Assembly (NCBI GenBank): GCA_004369045.1
Contig: ML213523.1
Span: forward strand, 62,001 to 126,000
Direction of reading: 5' to 3'
Source: Heliocybe sulcata
Lineage: Eukaryota; Basidiomycota; Agaricomycetes; Gloeophyllales; Gloeophyllaceae
Length of the DNA: 64,000 nt
A program made the position numbers and the translations under genes. A model generated the notes under the pieces. The model did not search any database. It was given only the letters and a program-made list of their open reading frames with translations, and had not been told where the DNA came from. This document shows, piece after piece, positions 1 to 10,155 of the stretch. Position 1 is the stretch's first letter, and every line of letters begins with the position of its first letter.

Positions 1-1
1 C

Positions 2-197
2 GACTGTCAACACGACCGATGGCGGTACCGCCCCGGGGGCGGCGTCTGCCAAACCTGCTACAACCGTCTGCCTTCGTACCTTTTCGTAAGTTGACAATCC
101 ATCAGCGCTTGTTCCCCCCTCACTGGTTTCATTTTTACAGCGCTGTGCAGGGTGTCAGACACTGGCTTGCAATAGGTGCAGGCGAAACAGATTGTAG
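2..197 (+). CDS. 3' end of a Cys-rich (zinc-binding-like) protein, partial
   Basis: The first 197 bases look like the last two exons of a gene that starts before the window. Exon 2-85 reads in phase into exon 141-197, joined across an intron 86-140 with a strong GTAAGT donor and a TTTTTACAG acceptor. The joined 46 residues end at TAG 195-197. They carry regularly spaced cysteine pairs: CQTC, then CAGC, then CNRC just before the end. This pattern suggests a small zinc-binding or RING-like C-terminus. The other two frames give no comparable motif. The family is not recognised and the upstream part is missing. Called from the splice signals plus cysteine spacing only. Confidence 0.5.
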
Positions 198-609
198 ACA
201 TCGCCGTAAAGTCTTTGAGATTTGGTTTGAATATGCACGTACACCCCCTCCTCCCTACACTGAACAGACAGGTGTCGAGGGTTTGGTCGTACTCTTCAAA
301 AACTCGCCGGAATCATGGTAGATCAAAGGATAGTTATTCATGTCTTCCTGTTATGTGTATAAAGACTTGTTGGGGTTGCCGGCAGGTGCGCAATATCTTG
401 ACGACAAGACTTTGCTACACGTCGAGTGCACACGCCATTGTGGCGAACGTGAGATATAATGAAGCGCATATCACATATAATCATGATGGCGCACGGTAAT
501 GAAAGTACATAGCATCATATGGACGTGCTTGCCATAGTAGCACGGCTCCAAACCCACCACCCGACCATGACCTTTTGGCTGCCAATATGACCCAACAGTA
601 CGTGCCAGA

Positions 610-1300
610 TCAGAAGGTAGTAGGTCTGTTGGCGACGAAGGTCGATTTGGCCTTGAAGACACGGTGAGCGAGGGGGAACTTGAGCTTGGGCTGCAGGAGC
701 TGTCTGATGTACGGCCGGCGCACGTCCGCGGTTTTCTCAATCTCAACCACACGGAGAACCTGTACAGGGATCAGCAACTGGCAGAGAACATAACGCGGAA
801 GACATACGTGGATAGACCGGAAGCGCGCACGGTGGCGGGCAGCCATATCCTGGTAGAGTGCCTTGACGGCATCGGCACGGGTGAGCTCACGGAACTCCTT
901 GTACATGTTGTGCGTGCCCGAACGAGAGTCGTAGCGCAGCCAGATACCGAAGTTCTTGATCTTGAGCGGCTTCTTCTCATGGATCTAGAAAACGCACGCA
1001 CGGAGTCGCGCGACTACGGTCAGCTCCCGTCCGCCTGCCTCTTGGACGGCTGCATGGGATACACACAACGTTGACACCAATGATTTCACCATTGGCCTTC
1101 TTGACCTTCTTGAGCTTTCTGCAGGGCGGGTCAGGTACGATGGGTATTGGGACGCGACGAACTCACCTCAAGAAATACCAGAAGCGCGACTTGGCAACGA
1201 CATCATTGGGCGCAAAGATGCGCATGCGGTAGATTTTGGGAGTCGGCTCGGACTCGGTGGGGAGGTGGCGGCCCACAACCTGGTATTCTTGGAGAGGCAT
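610..1300 (-). CDS. RPL20: 60S ribosomal protein eL20 (L20/L18a)
   Basis: Structural protein of the large cytosolic ribosomal subunit. Four coding exons (1300-1167, 1118-1067, 984-808, 759-610) join in phase to 170 codons plus stop, close to the 172-176 residues of yeast and human L20/L18a. Family landmarks are visible: EYQVVGR then LPTE near the start, [47 protein letters not shown], and RPTTF at the end. The ATG lies directly after a CTTCTCAG acceptor, so the start codon opens the second exon and the first exon is 5' UTR (see separate entry). It is divergent from the CSN5 gene, with about 300 bases between the coding starts. Identity is secure. Whether a very short upstream coding exon exists is less certain. 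Confidence 0.93.
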
Positions 1301-1436
1301 CTGAGAAGGACGGTTAGCAACATCCGAGCACAATCGAACCCATCCATCCCAGCCGGCAGCGTTCCCCCTCCAAGAGCCACTCCGTAGTATCCAGGCATGC
1401 CCATGAAACGCATTCGAGCAGTAGGAGATACTCACG
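1301..1436 (-). other. 5' UTR intron of the eL20 gene
   Basis: On the minus strand a GTGAGT donor follows 1437 and a CTTCTCAG acceptor abuts the ATG at 1300. The intron therefore sits wholly in the leader. Leader introns ending right at the start codon are common in ribosomal protein genes. The first exon and promoter would lie around 1437-1600, shared with the divergent CSN5 gene. Confidence 0.6.
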
Positions 1437-1603
1437 GCGACAGATATACGAGCTTGAGGACGCCGACGACGATGAGCAGGCAAAGGTTTGCAACGGCTCT
1501 TTCGCCAATTCGGCAGTGTCCGATCTCTTTGATAACCGGCTAAAATGCCGGATGTATGCGCCTCCTTGCATGCGCCACTGCTTGAAGTTGTACGCCTTGG
1601 GCG

Positions 1604-3072
1604 ATGGCCGACACGGCGTTGAAAACCTTTTCTCTGGCCAACGACATCCTTGAAGTCTCGCCGGAGGACGAGATCTACCGTTATGATAAGGAGGCCCAGA
1701 AGAAACTGGACAAAGAGTCGCCATGGAGCAAAGAGTACGCTCCTTCTACCCGGCAGCCGTGCAGTACTCATTCTGTCTCGCAGTCCGAAACACTTCAAGA
1801 AATGTAGGATATCTGCCGTGGCACTGATTAAGATGGTGCGCTCGTCATATTCCTTCTCGCCAGACACCCTTGATCTGACACTATCTGCAAGGTAATCCAT
1901 GCTCGATCGGGCGTGCCATACGAGATTATGGGTTTGATGCAAGGGAAAGTCGTCGGAGATGCGATGGTGGTCATGGACTCTTTTGCGCTGCCTGTGCAAG
2001 GCACTGAGACACGAGTCAATGCTGCGAACGAGGCGAACGAGTACATGGTTCAGTATATCGAGGGTAGCGAGAAGGTAACGTATCTGTCTTCTCAAATATA
2101 AACTGGTGATTCACTCGATATACAAGGTCTCGCGGCTAGAAAATGCTGTTGGGTGGTACCACTCACACCCTGGTTACGGATGCTGGCTATCCGGCATCGA
2201 CGTCTCCACGCAGATGAACAACCAGAAGTACACTGACCCTTTTGTTGCTGTCGTGGTACGCCTCATCTCGCATTTCCGAGCTTTCCCTATAAACTCACTG
2301 TTGCACTCCATTAGATTGACCCTAACCGTACCATCTCCGCCGGCAAGGTCGACATTGGCGCTTTCCGCACTTATCCAGAGAACTACAAGCCTGAAGGCGG
2401 CTCGTCATCCGAATACCAGTCCATCCCACTTAGCAAGATCGAGGACTTTGGTGTCCACGCTGATCAGTACTATCCGCTAGAGGTGGAGATCTTCAAGTCG
2501 AGCCTTGACACAGAATTGCTTGGGCTGCTGTGGAACAAGTACTGGGTCAACACGCTTAGTCAAAGCCCGCTTATCTCGGTGCGTGTAACAACGTCCCTCC
2601 GATCTGTATGCAACCATCGCTTACGGCATCAATGTGCAGAATCGAGAGTACGCGGTTTCGCAGCTGAACGACCTCCAGCTCAAGCTGGCCAAGGCCCAGA
2701 CGACGGTTAGCACCACTCGCCCTGTGTTACCAACCCTCAAAGAGGACAGTGATGCCGCATCGAAGGTACGCGTCCTTACGCTGAGTCTGTTTCATGATTG
2801 TCACGGCGTCTCATAGCAGAAGGACGTGAAGAAGAAGGAAGACAGCCAGCTAACTAAGAGCGTACGCGATAGGTACGTTGTGCTCTGCCATTCTTGTCTT
2901 GATTAGCTCACGCACCGCCATGTACAGCACCAAAATCGCGATCGAGGCTCAGCATGGGCTCATCTCGCAAGTCCTCAAGGACGTCATATTCTCGGTACGA
3001 CCAGGGGCTGATCCCGCTGCGTCGCTCTCGCGGGTAGGGGAGGTCATAGATACGACGACAGACCTATCGTAG
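1604..3072 (+). CDS. CSN5: COP9 signalosome subunit 5 (deneddylase, JAMM protease)
   Basis: Catalytic subunit of the COP9 signalosome, which removes NEDD8 from cullins and so controls cullin-RING ubiquitin ligases. Eight exons (1604-1734, 1784-1835, 1892-2074, 2127-2255, 2315-2578, 2640-2765, 2820-2872, 2907-3072) join in phase to 367 codons plus stop, slightly longer than human CSN5. The MPN+/JAMM metal site is intact: the Glu of YEIMGLM, then [14 protein letters not shown] with both zinc His and the Asp. DSFALPV and TRVNA, typical of CSN5 rather than proteasomal Rpn11, are present, as are [10 protein letters not shown] and [11 protein letters not shown]. The last intron (2873-2906) would be only 34 nt. 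The start opens MADTALKTF and is followed by the family's DEIYRYD motif. Confidence 0.95.
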
Positions 3073-5766
3073 TCGTTTCCGATAATGTTTTTCGCGTCCG
3101 AGGCTTCATTTTGTATGAATATTGTAGAATTATAAAAGCAAGATAGCTATGCGTTTGACGTGATAAGTTAAGGGCCACAGCTATTATAAGGCCCGGTGTA
3201 TGTTTCCTCCTTAGGGCATTCAATCCGGTGACGGCGTAGGCGTTTGGAGGAGGCCCCCCGGTTTAACGTTCAATTCTCGGTCAGGCCCTTTCACTGTATT
3301 TCTCTCTTTTGCATTTATTCAGCGGGCTCCTGCTTAGTGATCAGATTGTTATTTCTGAAGACTGAAGCTGCCCAACTTTATACCCTGCCGACACTGCTTG
3401 GGTGGGAGCTCCCAGATTCGATTCCTGCATCGCTCATCGGTTATGCACACAAACAAAAACAAGGTTATGCGTCTGCGCTCAGAAATTTAGTGGACTGTGA
3501 CTAGTACTGGTGCGCTTCTAGCCATCGTTGTGGCACTAAGCTGTGGAAAAGTTGGCGCTCGTCGTGTAGTAATGTCACGCACGACCTATATCGACTGCGC
3601 TTCGAACTGTTCAGGTGGATATTTCAAGCTCTAAGGAGGAGCCTTTTCTTGACTGAGCTCTTCGTACTCTCATTGCACGGGGGTCGCGAAAAAATCTGCA
3701 AATCCGCATGTAAGTTCCGCTACGTTGCACCGATTGCGAAACGTCTTTCATGGCATTATGCGTGGACATCGTTAGTACATGATTATGATTTTATTCTTTG
3801 CTATGGAAGTTGCGGAAGAGATGCCGACTTGAGTACGGGAGTTACGAAGGCCAGACTCTGTCTTGTTGGGGAAACCCGAGATAGCCATGTCATTACACTT
3901 CGTGAAGAGAGATGGACGAGATAAACTGCAACAAGGTATGAGCGCGCACACACGCACCTGGCTATGTTAGCTTCTATGTCAGTTTGCGTTATTTAGACTC
4001 GCGAAACGCGTGGTCGGGACGTCATGAGAAGAGAGAAGATGGCTCGTGGCTTGGGGCAAGAGTTGTGGCCGAGATGTCCGAGACCACAAGGTGATAGAGG
4101 AGACGTGCGTTCGTACGGGACCGAGTCAGGCATCCCCAGCGTGTAGACATCCGCAGTATCAGGGACACAGTCTGGATTAGAGTGGACATCCGGCTGGTCG
4201 GAGCAGGCGAATCTATCTTGGGCTGAGTTTGAGTGTGTCGTCATGCGAGAAAGCGGAAGACGGAACAAGAGAAACAGTCAAACGGATCCGAGTCAGGAAC
4301 GTACAGCTTGAGCTTGCTAGTACTTAGTTTCGTGCCAGCATCGGGTGTAAGATGGCTGAGAGCGCGAACGGAACCAGCGGAGGACAAGAGCCTGGCACGT
4401 CATGAGAGAGCCAGCAGTTCCGAGCCAGGCACCCTCAGCCAGGTAGGTGATGTTTATCCAGAGTGCCGGAGGGGACAAGGCGAGGACGCGGAAGTAAGAG
4501 GACGGGATATAAGGTACTGGGAGAAACGCAGTTCAGCTGAAATAAGCGGAGGCAAGTAACCACCCAGATAGCGATTGTACGTGGGATCTTGATGCTGATG
4601 AGGATCGGAGATCGTACGGCTCTATGGTGGATATGAAAAGTGCGTGGTGGATGTCGTGTTAGGCGTCCGTGAATTAAAGTATATATCCAGGATTCAGCTG
4701 TATGGCTGAGCACAAGCGAGGGCCCATACGTACCCGCAAGCGATGCTTGATAAGGTGCCTGCAGATCAAGGAGAGTGGTCGTGCGAGCCGGCGGGAGGAG
4801 GCGATTGGTTGGCTGGTCGGTAGAGCGAGATGTACCGCCACTGACAAAAGAGGCCGGCGACCGTGAATTCGAATTCGCCGTACCTGAACGTGGGTGGGAC
4901 GGGTGGGTCCGCTCGGAGTTCCGAGTGTATCTCTACTGTAAGGAGATTTGCTGAATGTATCGCGGGAGAGATGTTTCCTACGTACAGAAAAGCAGGATTT
5001 AGACTTCTGTTGGTTTGCGAGTCGACTCGAACCTGGATAACACGTTTTGAGTTCATGTATACAACGGAATGTCTTCAGCCACAGCATTCCGAAAGAAGGC
5101 AAGCTCAGCCACAATTACCGCGCCAAATGAGGCAGCCTTGACCAAAGTTTCTCCTGCCAGCGGACGTTCGAACTGTGTTGCGGCCGTATATCGCCCGACG
5201 CGCGGCCCCGAGTGAGTTGATGGTGATAGATGAATGCGCAAAGGGGGGATGATGCGGCTGAGACGGATGATTGCCAGGGACCATCCCCACCGGAGTGCGC
5301 GCGTCCGACCCTCGGACGGTCTCAAAAATAATAGTCTGGTCTGACATTATAAATTTATGTTATCTTGCAAAAACGTTTCGGCTCGATGCTGAGGACATTT
5401 TAGGGGTGATGACTGCAGGCAAGATGTCTGCTGCGGAAGGGAAGCAAAAGATTTGACAGCGATGATATAGACGATACACGTGCGTTCAGCATTTTCTGCA
5501 CCGCAATGCACTTTACGCAATAAACCGGGTGATCACCGCAGTTGATATCCTTGCGAGATAATATTTGCGTAGAAATAGCGCTCGCGGTCGCCGTGCACGA
5601 CGACGGAGGGCTGGCAGGTGGCGCGGCCGGAGGGAGCAATGATTCGGACATGGAATCGCAGCGAGATCTGCCGTGCGAATTTTGGGGAGAGAGGACGGAC
5701 ATATGCCGATTTTTACGGTAGCCTGATCGCGACCCACTGCTTTTTGCTATAGGCTTAGCGCACACG
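3073..5766. other. Long intergenic region, no convincing gene
   Basis: About 2.7 kb between CSN5 and the ATP-citrate lyase promoter. Short open frames occur on both strands, but none shows a recognisable domain or a chain of exons with good splice sites. A TATA-like stretch (ATTATAAATTTAT) near 5345 could be a cryptic promoter. Three short similar words (CCGAG-T/C-CAGG) occur near 4123, 4288 and 4418, too short to call a repeat. Confidence 0.5.
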
Positions 5767-5774
5767 TATAAATA
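5767..5774 (+). promoter_or_regulatory. TATA box of ATP-citrate lyase
   Basis: TATAAATA lies 107 bases before the start codon and is followed by a C/T-rich leader (CTCCTCCCCTCCTCCG), as in highly expressed fungal genes. Position and context fit a core promoter. Confidence 0.6.
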
Positions 5775-5873
5775 CCGCCCGCTGCCCAACTTCCCCGCCC
5801 ACCGTGCTGTTCTCCTCCCCTCCTCCGTCGTATCCCTCATCCGTAAAAACTAGTTGTATAGAAGGGATACAAG

Positions 5874-8800
5874 ATGTCGTCGAAAGGTGAGTAAACATCA
5901 GCCCAACATGGGAGACACGCAGCCGACATAGTTAAACAGCCATCCGGGAATACGACGCAAAGCTGCTGCTCGCGTACTGGCTCCCGCGCAGCCCATCCGT
6001 CTCGTCCGAGCCGCTCGCGACGGCCTTCTCCTACCCCGAGCCCAAGGTCGCGCAGATCGCATGGGAAGCCGAGACCGACACCATCACGGCCGAGACGCAG
6101 ATCCCCAGCTGGGTGCAGACCACGAAGCTCGTCGCGAAGCCCGACCAGCTCATCAAGCGGCGAGGCAAGGCCGGCCTCCTGGCCCTGAACAAGGAATGGC
6201 CGGAGGCGAGGAAGTGGATTGAGGAGCGCGCGGGCAAGCCCCAGAGGGTGAGTGGTGCATTCTTCATGGAACGCCGTCGGCGAGCCATTCTTGCGACGTG
6301 TCTTCAAACTATTGTTCGTTGTCGGCTGGAGCTGGCATGACATACAACATTCGAAAGCCTAATTTAGCGCGTGTAATCCGGTCTCAGAATTCCTTGTTTC
6401 TGAGACGCGCTAAATTGATGTCACGTGACTTCAATGAAGGCGCTCGCACATGTTATTCCGTTAATATGTAGCGACGGTCCTAATCAATTCATCATAGGTC
6501 GAGAGCACCGTCGGCACGCTCAACACCTTCATCGTCGAGCCCTTCCTCCCCCATCCCTCCAACACCGAGTTCTACATTTGCATTGCATCCGCCCGTGACG
6601 AGGACACCATCCTCTTCACCCACGAAGGCGGTGTAGACATCGGCGACGTCGACGCCAAGGCTCTCCGCCTCTCCATTCCCATCCTCAAAGCTTTCCCCTC
6701 GCGCGCCGAGATCGAGGCCACCCTCCTCAAGCACGTCCCCGCAGAGAAAAAGGCGACCCTCGTCGACTTTATCGTCCGCCTCTACTCTGTCTACGTTGAC
6801 CTCCAGTTCGCGTACCTCGAGATCAACCCCCTCGTCGTTCTTGATGGCGAGAATGGCAAGGAGCCACAGGTGCAGTACCTCGACATGGCGGCGAAGCTCG
6901 ACCAGACCGCGGAGAGTATCTGCGGACCCAAGTGGTCTGTCGCTCGTGATCTTAGTGTCTATGAGGGCGGCGCGAAAGGCAGCGCCAGCACCGGTAGCAA
7001 GATCACCGCGGACCGCGGACCCCCAATGGTCTGGCCCGCCCCCTTCGGTCGTGACCTGACCAAGGAGGAGGCCTACATCCAGAAGCTTGACGCCTCGACG
7101 GGTGCCTCCCTGAAACTGACCGTACTCAATCCCAACGGCCGCATCTGGACCATGGTCGCTGGTGGCGGTGCATCCGTTGTCTACTCGGACGCCATCGCTG
7201 CGCATGGCTTCGCGCACGAGCTCGCCAACTACGGTGAGTACTCTGGCGCGCCTTCCGAGGGCCAGACGTACGAGTATGCCAAGACGATCCTCGACCTTAT
7301 CACTCGTGGCGAGGCGAACAAGGACGGCAAGATTCTGATCATTGGTGGCGGTATCGCGAACTTCACCAACGTCGCTGCGACGTTCAAGGGCATCATCCGC
7401 GCTCTCAAGGAGTTCAAGCAGGGACTCGTTAACCACGCCGTCAAGATCTACGTTCGCCGTGGGGGCCCGAACTACCAGGAAGGTCTCAAGGCGATGCGCC
7501 TGCTTGGCGAGAGCCTGGGTGTCCCGATTCACGTGTTCGGCCCCGAGACGCACATCACCGCGATTGTCCCGCTCGCGCTGGGCGTGAAGCCGAAGGAGAA
7601 GAAGAGCGGCGCGCAGCAGCAGGTGCCGGTGTCGATTCCCTCGACGCCGCCTGTTCCGCAGGGTGAGGTGGTTGTGGGTGAGGATGGGATTGGTGCTATT
7701 CATGCGGATGGAGAGCGTACGCAGGCGGATGATCAGATCGTGAGGTTCGACACTGTCGAGCATGGCTCGCGTCCGTGGTTCCGTCCTTTCGATGCGTCGA
7801 CGCGGTCGTTTGTGTATGGGCTCCAGCCGCGTGCTATCCAGGGTATGCTGGACTTTGATTACTCTTGCGGACGGGACACGCCTAGTGTTGCGGCCATGAT
7901 CTATCCCTTTGGTGGACACCACATCCAGAAGTTCTACTGGGGCACGAAGGAGACTTTGTTGCCTGTGTACACGAGCGTTGATGAGGCGGTGTCGAAGCAC
8001 CCCGATGTCGATGTTGTCGTCAACTTTGCGTCCAGCCGCAGTGTTTACTCGAGTACCCTCGACATTCTCAAGTTCCCCCAGATTAAGGTGTGCATATATG
8101 CACTAATTGGTTGAGGAGCGATGCTGACATGGATTGTTCGCAGGCGATTGCTTTGATTGCGGAGGGTGTTCCTGAGAGGCACGCGCGCGAGATCCTGCAC
8201 ATCGCCAAGGGCAAGGGCGTCCTCATTATCGGGCCAGCGACGGTCGGTGGTATCAAGCCCGGCTGCTTCAGGATCGGTAACTCAGGTGGGATGATGGACA
8301 ACATCATCTCCTCGAAGCTTTACCGCCCCGGCTCCGTCGGCTACGTCTCCAAGTCTGGCGGTATGTCGAACGAGCTGAACAACATCCTGTCTCTGTACAC
8401 GAACGGCACTTACGAGGGTATCGCCATCGGTGGTGACCGCTACCCCGGTACCACTTTCATCGACCACTTGCTCCGTTACGAGGCGGACCCCGAGTGCAAG
8501 ATGCTTGTTTTGCTTGGTGAGGTCGGTGGTGTGGAGGAGTACCGCGTCATCGAGGCTGTCAAGAAGGGCGTGATCAAGAAGCCCATTATTGCATGGGCGA
8601 TTGGGACCTGCGCGAAGATGTTCGCGACGGAGGTGCAGTTCGGCCACGCTGGGTCGCTCGCGAACTCGGACATGGAGACTGCGGACGCGAAGAACAAGGC
8701 GATGCGCGCTGCGGGCTTCATTGTGCCCGATACGTTCGAGGAGCTGCCTGAGGTGCTTGAGGAGACGTATAAGCGCTTGGTTGCGGAGGGCGCGATCAAG

Positions 8801-9794
8801 ACCAAGTCGGAGCGCGAGCCGCCTGTTATCCCGATGGACTACAAGTGGGCGCAGGAGCTGGGGCTTATCCGGAAGCCTGCTGCGTTCATCTCGACCATCT
8901 CTGATGAGCGTGGCCAGGAGCTTATGTACGCCGGTATGCGGATCTCGGATGTGTTCAAGGACAACATCGGTCTCGGTGGTGTCGTCTCGCTCCTGTGGTT
9001 CAAGAGGCGTCTGCCCGAGTATGCGACCAAGTTCATCGAGATGGTGCTCATGCTCACTGCCGACCACGGTCCCGCCGTGTCTGGGTAAGTGATTGTTTCG
9101 TTGCGCTGAGAAATGTGGCTGATTTGGATTGCAGTGCGATGAACACCATCGTTGCCACGCGTGCTGGCAAGGATTTGATCTCGTCGCTGGCGTCTGGTCT
9201 CTTGACCATCGGTAGCCGCTTCGGTGGTGCGCTCGACGAGGCTGCGGCTATGTTCTCGAGCGCCCGCGACCGTGGCCTTACGCCGCGTGAGTTCGTCGAC
9301 GAGGCGAGGAAGCAGAACAAGCTCAGTAAGTTCTGTCCCGTTTGACGTTATACCACATACTGAATAGCTCTACAGTCAGCGGTATTGGCCACAAGATCAA
9401 GAGCGTGAACAACCCTGATCTCCGTGTCGAGCTTGTCAAGGAGTACGTCCTCAAGAACTTCCCGGCACACAGCCTGCTCGACTATGCACTGGCTGTCGAG
9501 AAGGTGACCACCTCGAAGAAGGATACTCTTATCCTCAACGTCGACGGCTGTATCGCTGTTTGCTTCGTCGACCTGCTTCGCGACAGTGGTGCGTTCAGCA
9601 CCGAGGAGGCTGACGAGTACATCAAGATTGGCACCTTGAACGGTCTGTTCGTGCTCGGCCGCAGCATCGGTTTCATTGGTCACCACCTCGACCAGAAGCG
9701 TCTGCGCGCTCCCCTTTACCGTCACCCTGCTGACGATATCTTCATCAACATGGCCGACGTCGCGCAGCCTCGTGTGCTCGGCAAGATGCAGTAA
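5874..9794 (+). CDS. ACL1: ATP-citrate lyase, fused single-chain form
   Basis: Cleaves citrate with ATP and CoA to oxaloacetate and cytosolic acetyl-CoA, which feeds lipid synthesis and protein acetylation. Six exons (5874-5886, 5940-6247, 6498-8087, 8144-9084, 9135-9325, 9376-9794) join to 1153 codons plus stop, like animal ACLY (about 1100). The N-terminal ATP-grasp/citrate-binding half includes [11 protein letters not shown] and YLEINPLVV. The C-terminal half carries the phospho-histidine segment [15 protein letters not shown] and the citrate-synthase-like motif GIGHKIKS. Ascomycetes encode these halves as two genes; here they are one. The first exon has only 13 coding bases. Exon 3 has a long antisense open frame, a by-product of strong GC3 codon bias that itself suggests high expression. 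Intron 2 is unusually long (see repeat entry). Confidence 0.97.
6361..6416. repeat. Nested inverted repeat inside ATP-citrate lyase intron 2
   Basis: Arms AATTTAGCGCGT (6361-6372) and ACGCGCTAAATT (6405-6416) are perfect reverse complements. A second pair, GTCTCAG (6381-6387) and CTGAGAC (6400-6406), lies inside. The host intron (6248-6497, 250 nt) is about five times its siblings, so this looks like a small inserted element. The palindrome GTCACGTGAC follows at 6420-6429. Confidence 0.75.
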
Positions 9795-10155
9795 ACGATT
9801 CCTCCTCCATCCTGGGTTTTCTATAGAGTTGTGTTTCTTTCGGATTCCTCGTCAATGCTCTCGTCACGAACAATCGTATCTACAACGCTCTCTGCAATGA
9901 TCCTCGCTATCGGTAGTTAGAAGTAATGAAAGCATCGCATATTTATCTCTCAAGCTTCCGTAGCGTGATAAGTTAAACTCAGCTCAGAAGCAATGCAGCA
10001 GAATCGGCGCAATCAACGTGACGACAGCCTTTGAGCCTCCGTAATCTATCCTATTATCCACGGGAAACCTGTCATACATAGTATACAGCGAAAGGTAGAC
10101 TCAACTCAAGCAAATGAATAAAATCAGACCCGGGATATCCTAGACAACGGAGTCT
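9795..10155. other. Convergent 3' intergenic spacer
   Basis: About 360 bases between the stop codons of the convergent ATP-citrate lyase and IKS kinase genes. It is AT-richer than the flanks and should hold both 3' ends. No gene or repeat is seen. Confidence 0.5.

Noticed and set aside
4020-4440. Possible repeat family of CCGAGTCAGG-like words
   Set aside because: Matches are only about ten bases with no consistent spacing.
4674-5114. A 146-codon minus-strand frame in the long gap
   Set aside because: Low-complexity Arg/Ser/Leu composition without a motif or splice partner.
6492-8000. A 502-codon minus-strand frame opposite ATP-citrate lyase exon 3
   Set aside because: Mirror of a highly GC3-biased coding exon. 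Its Arg/Leu/His-rich translation has no domain, and the plus strand is certain.
8282-9067. A 261-codon minus-strand frame opposite ATP-citrate lyase exon 4
   Set aside because: Same antisense effect of codon bias.
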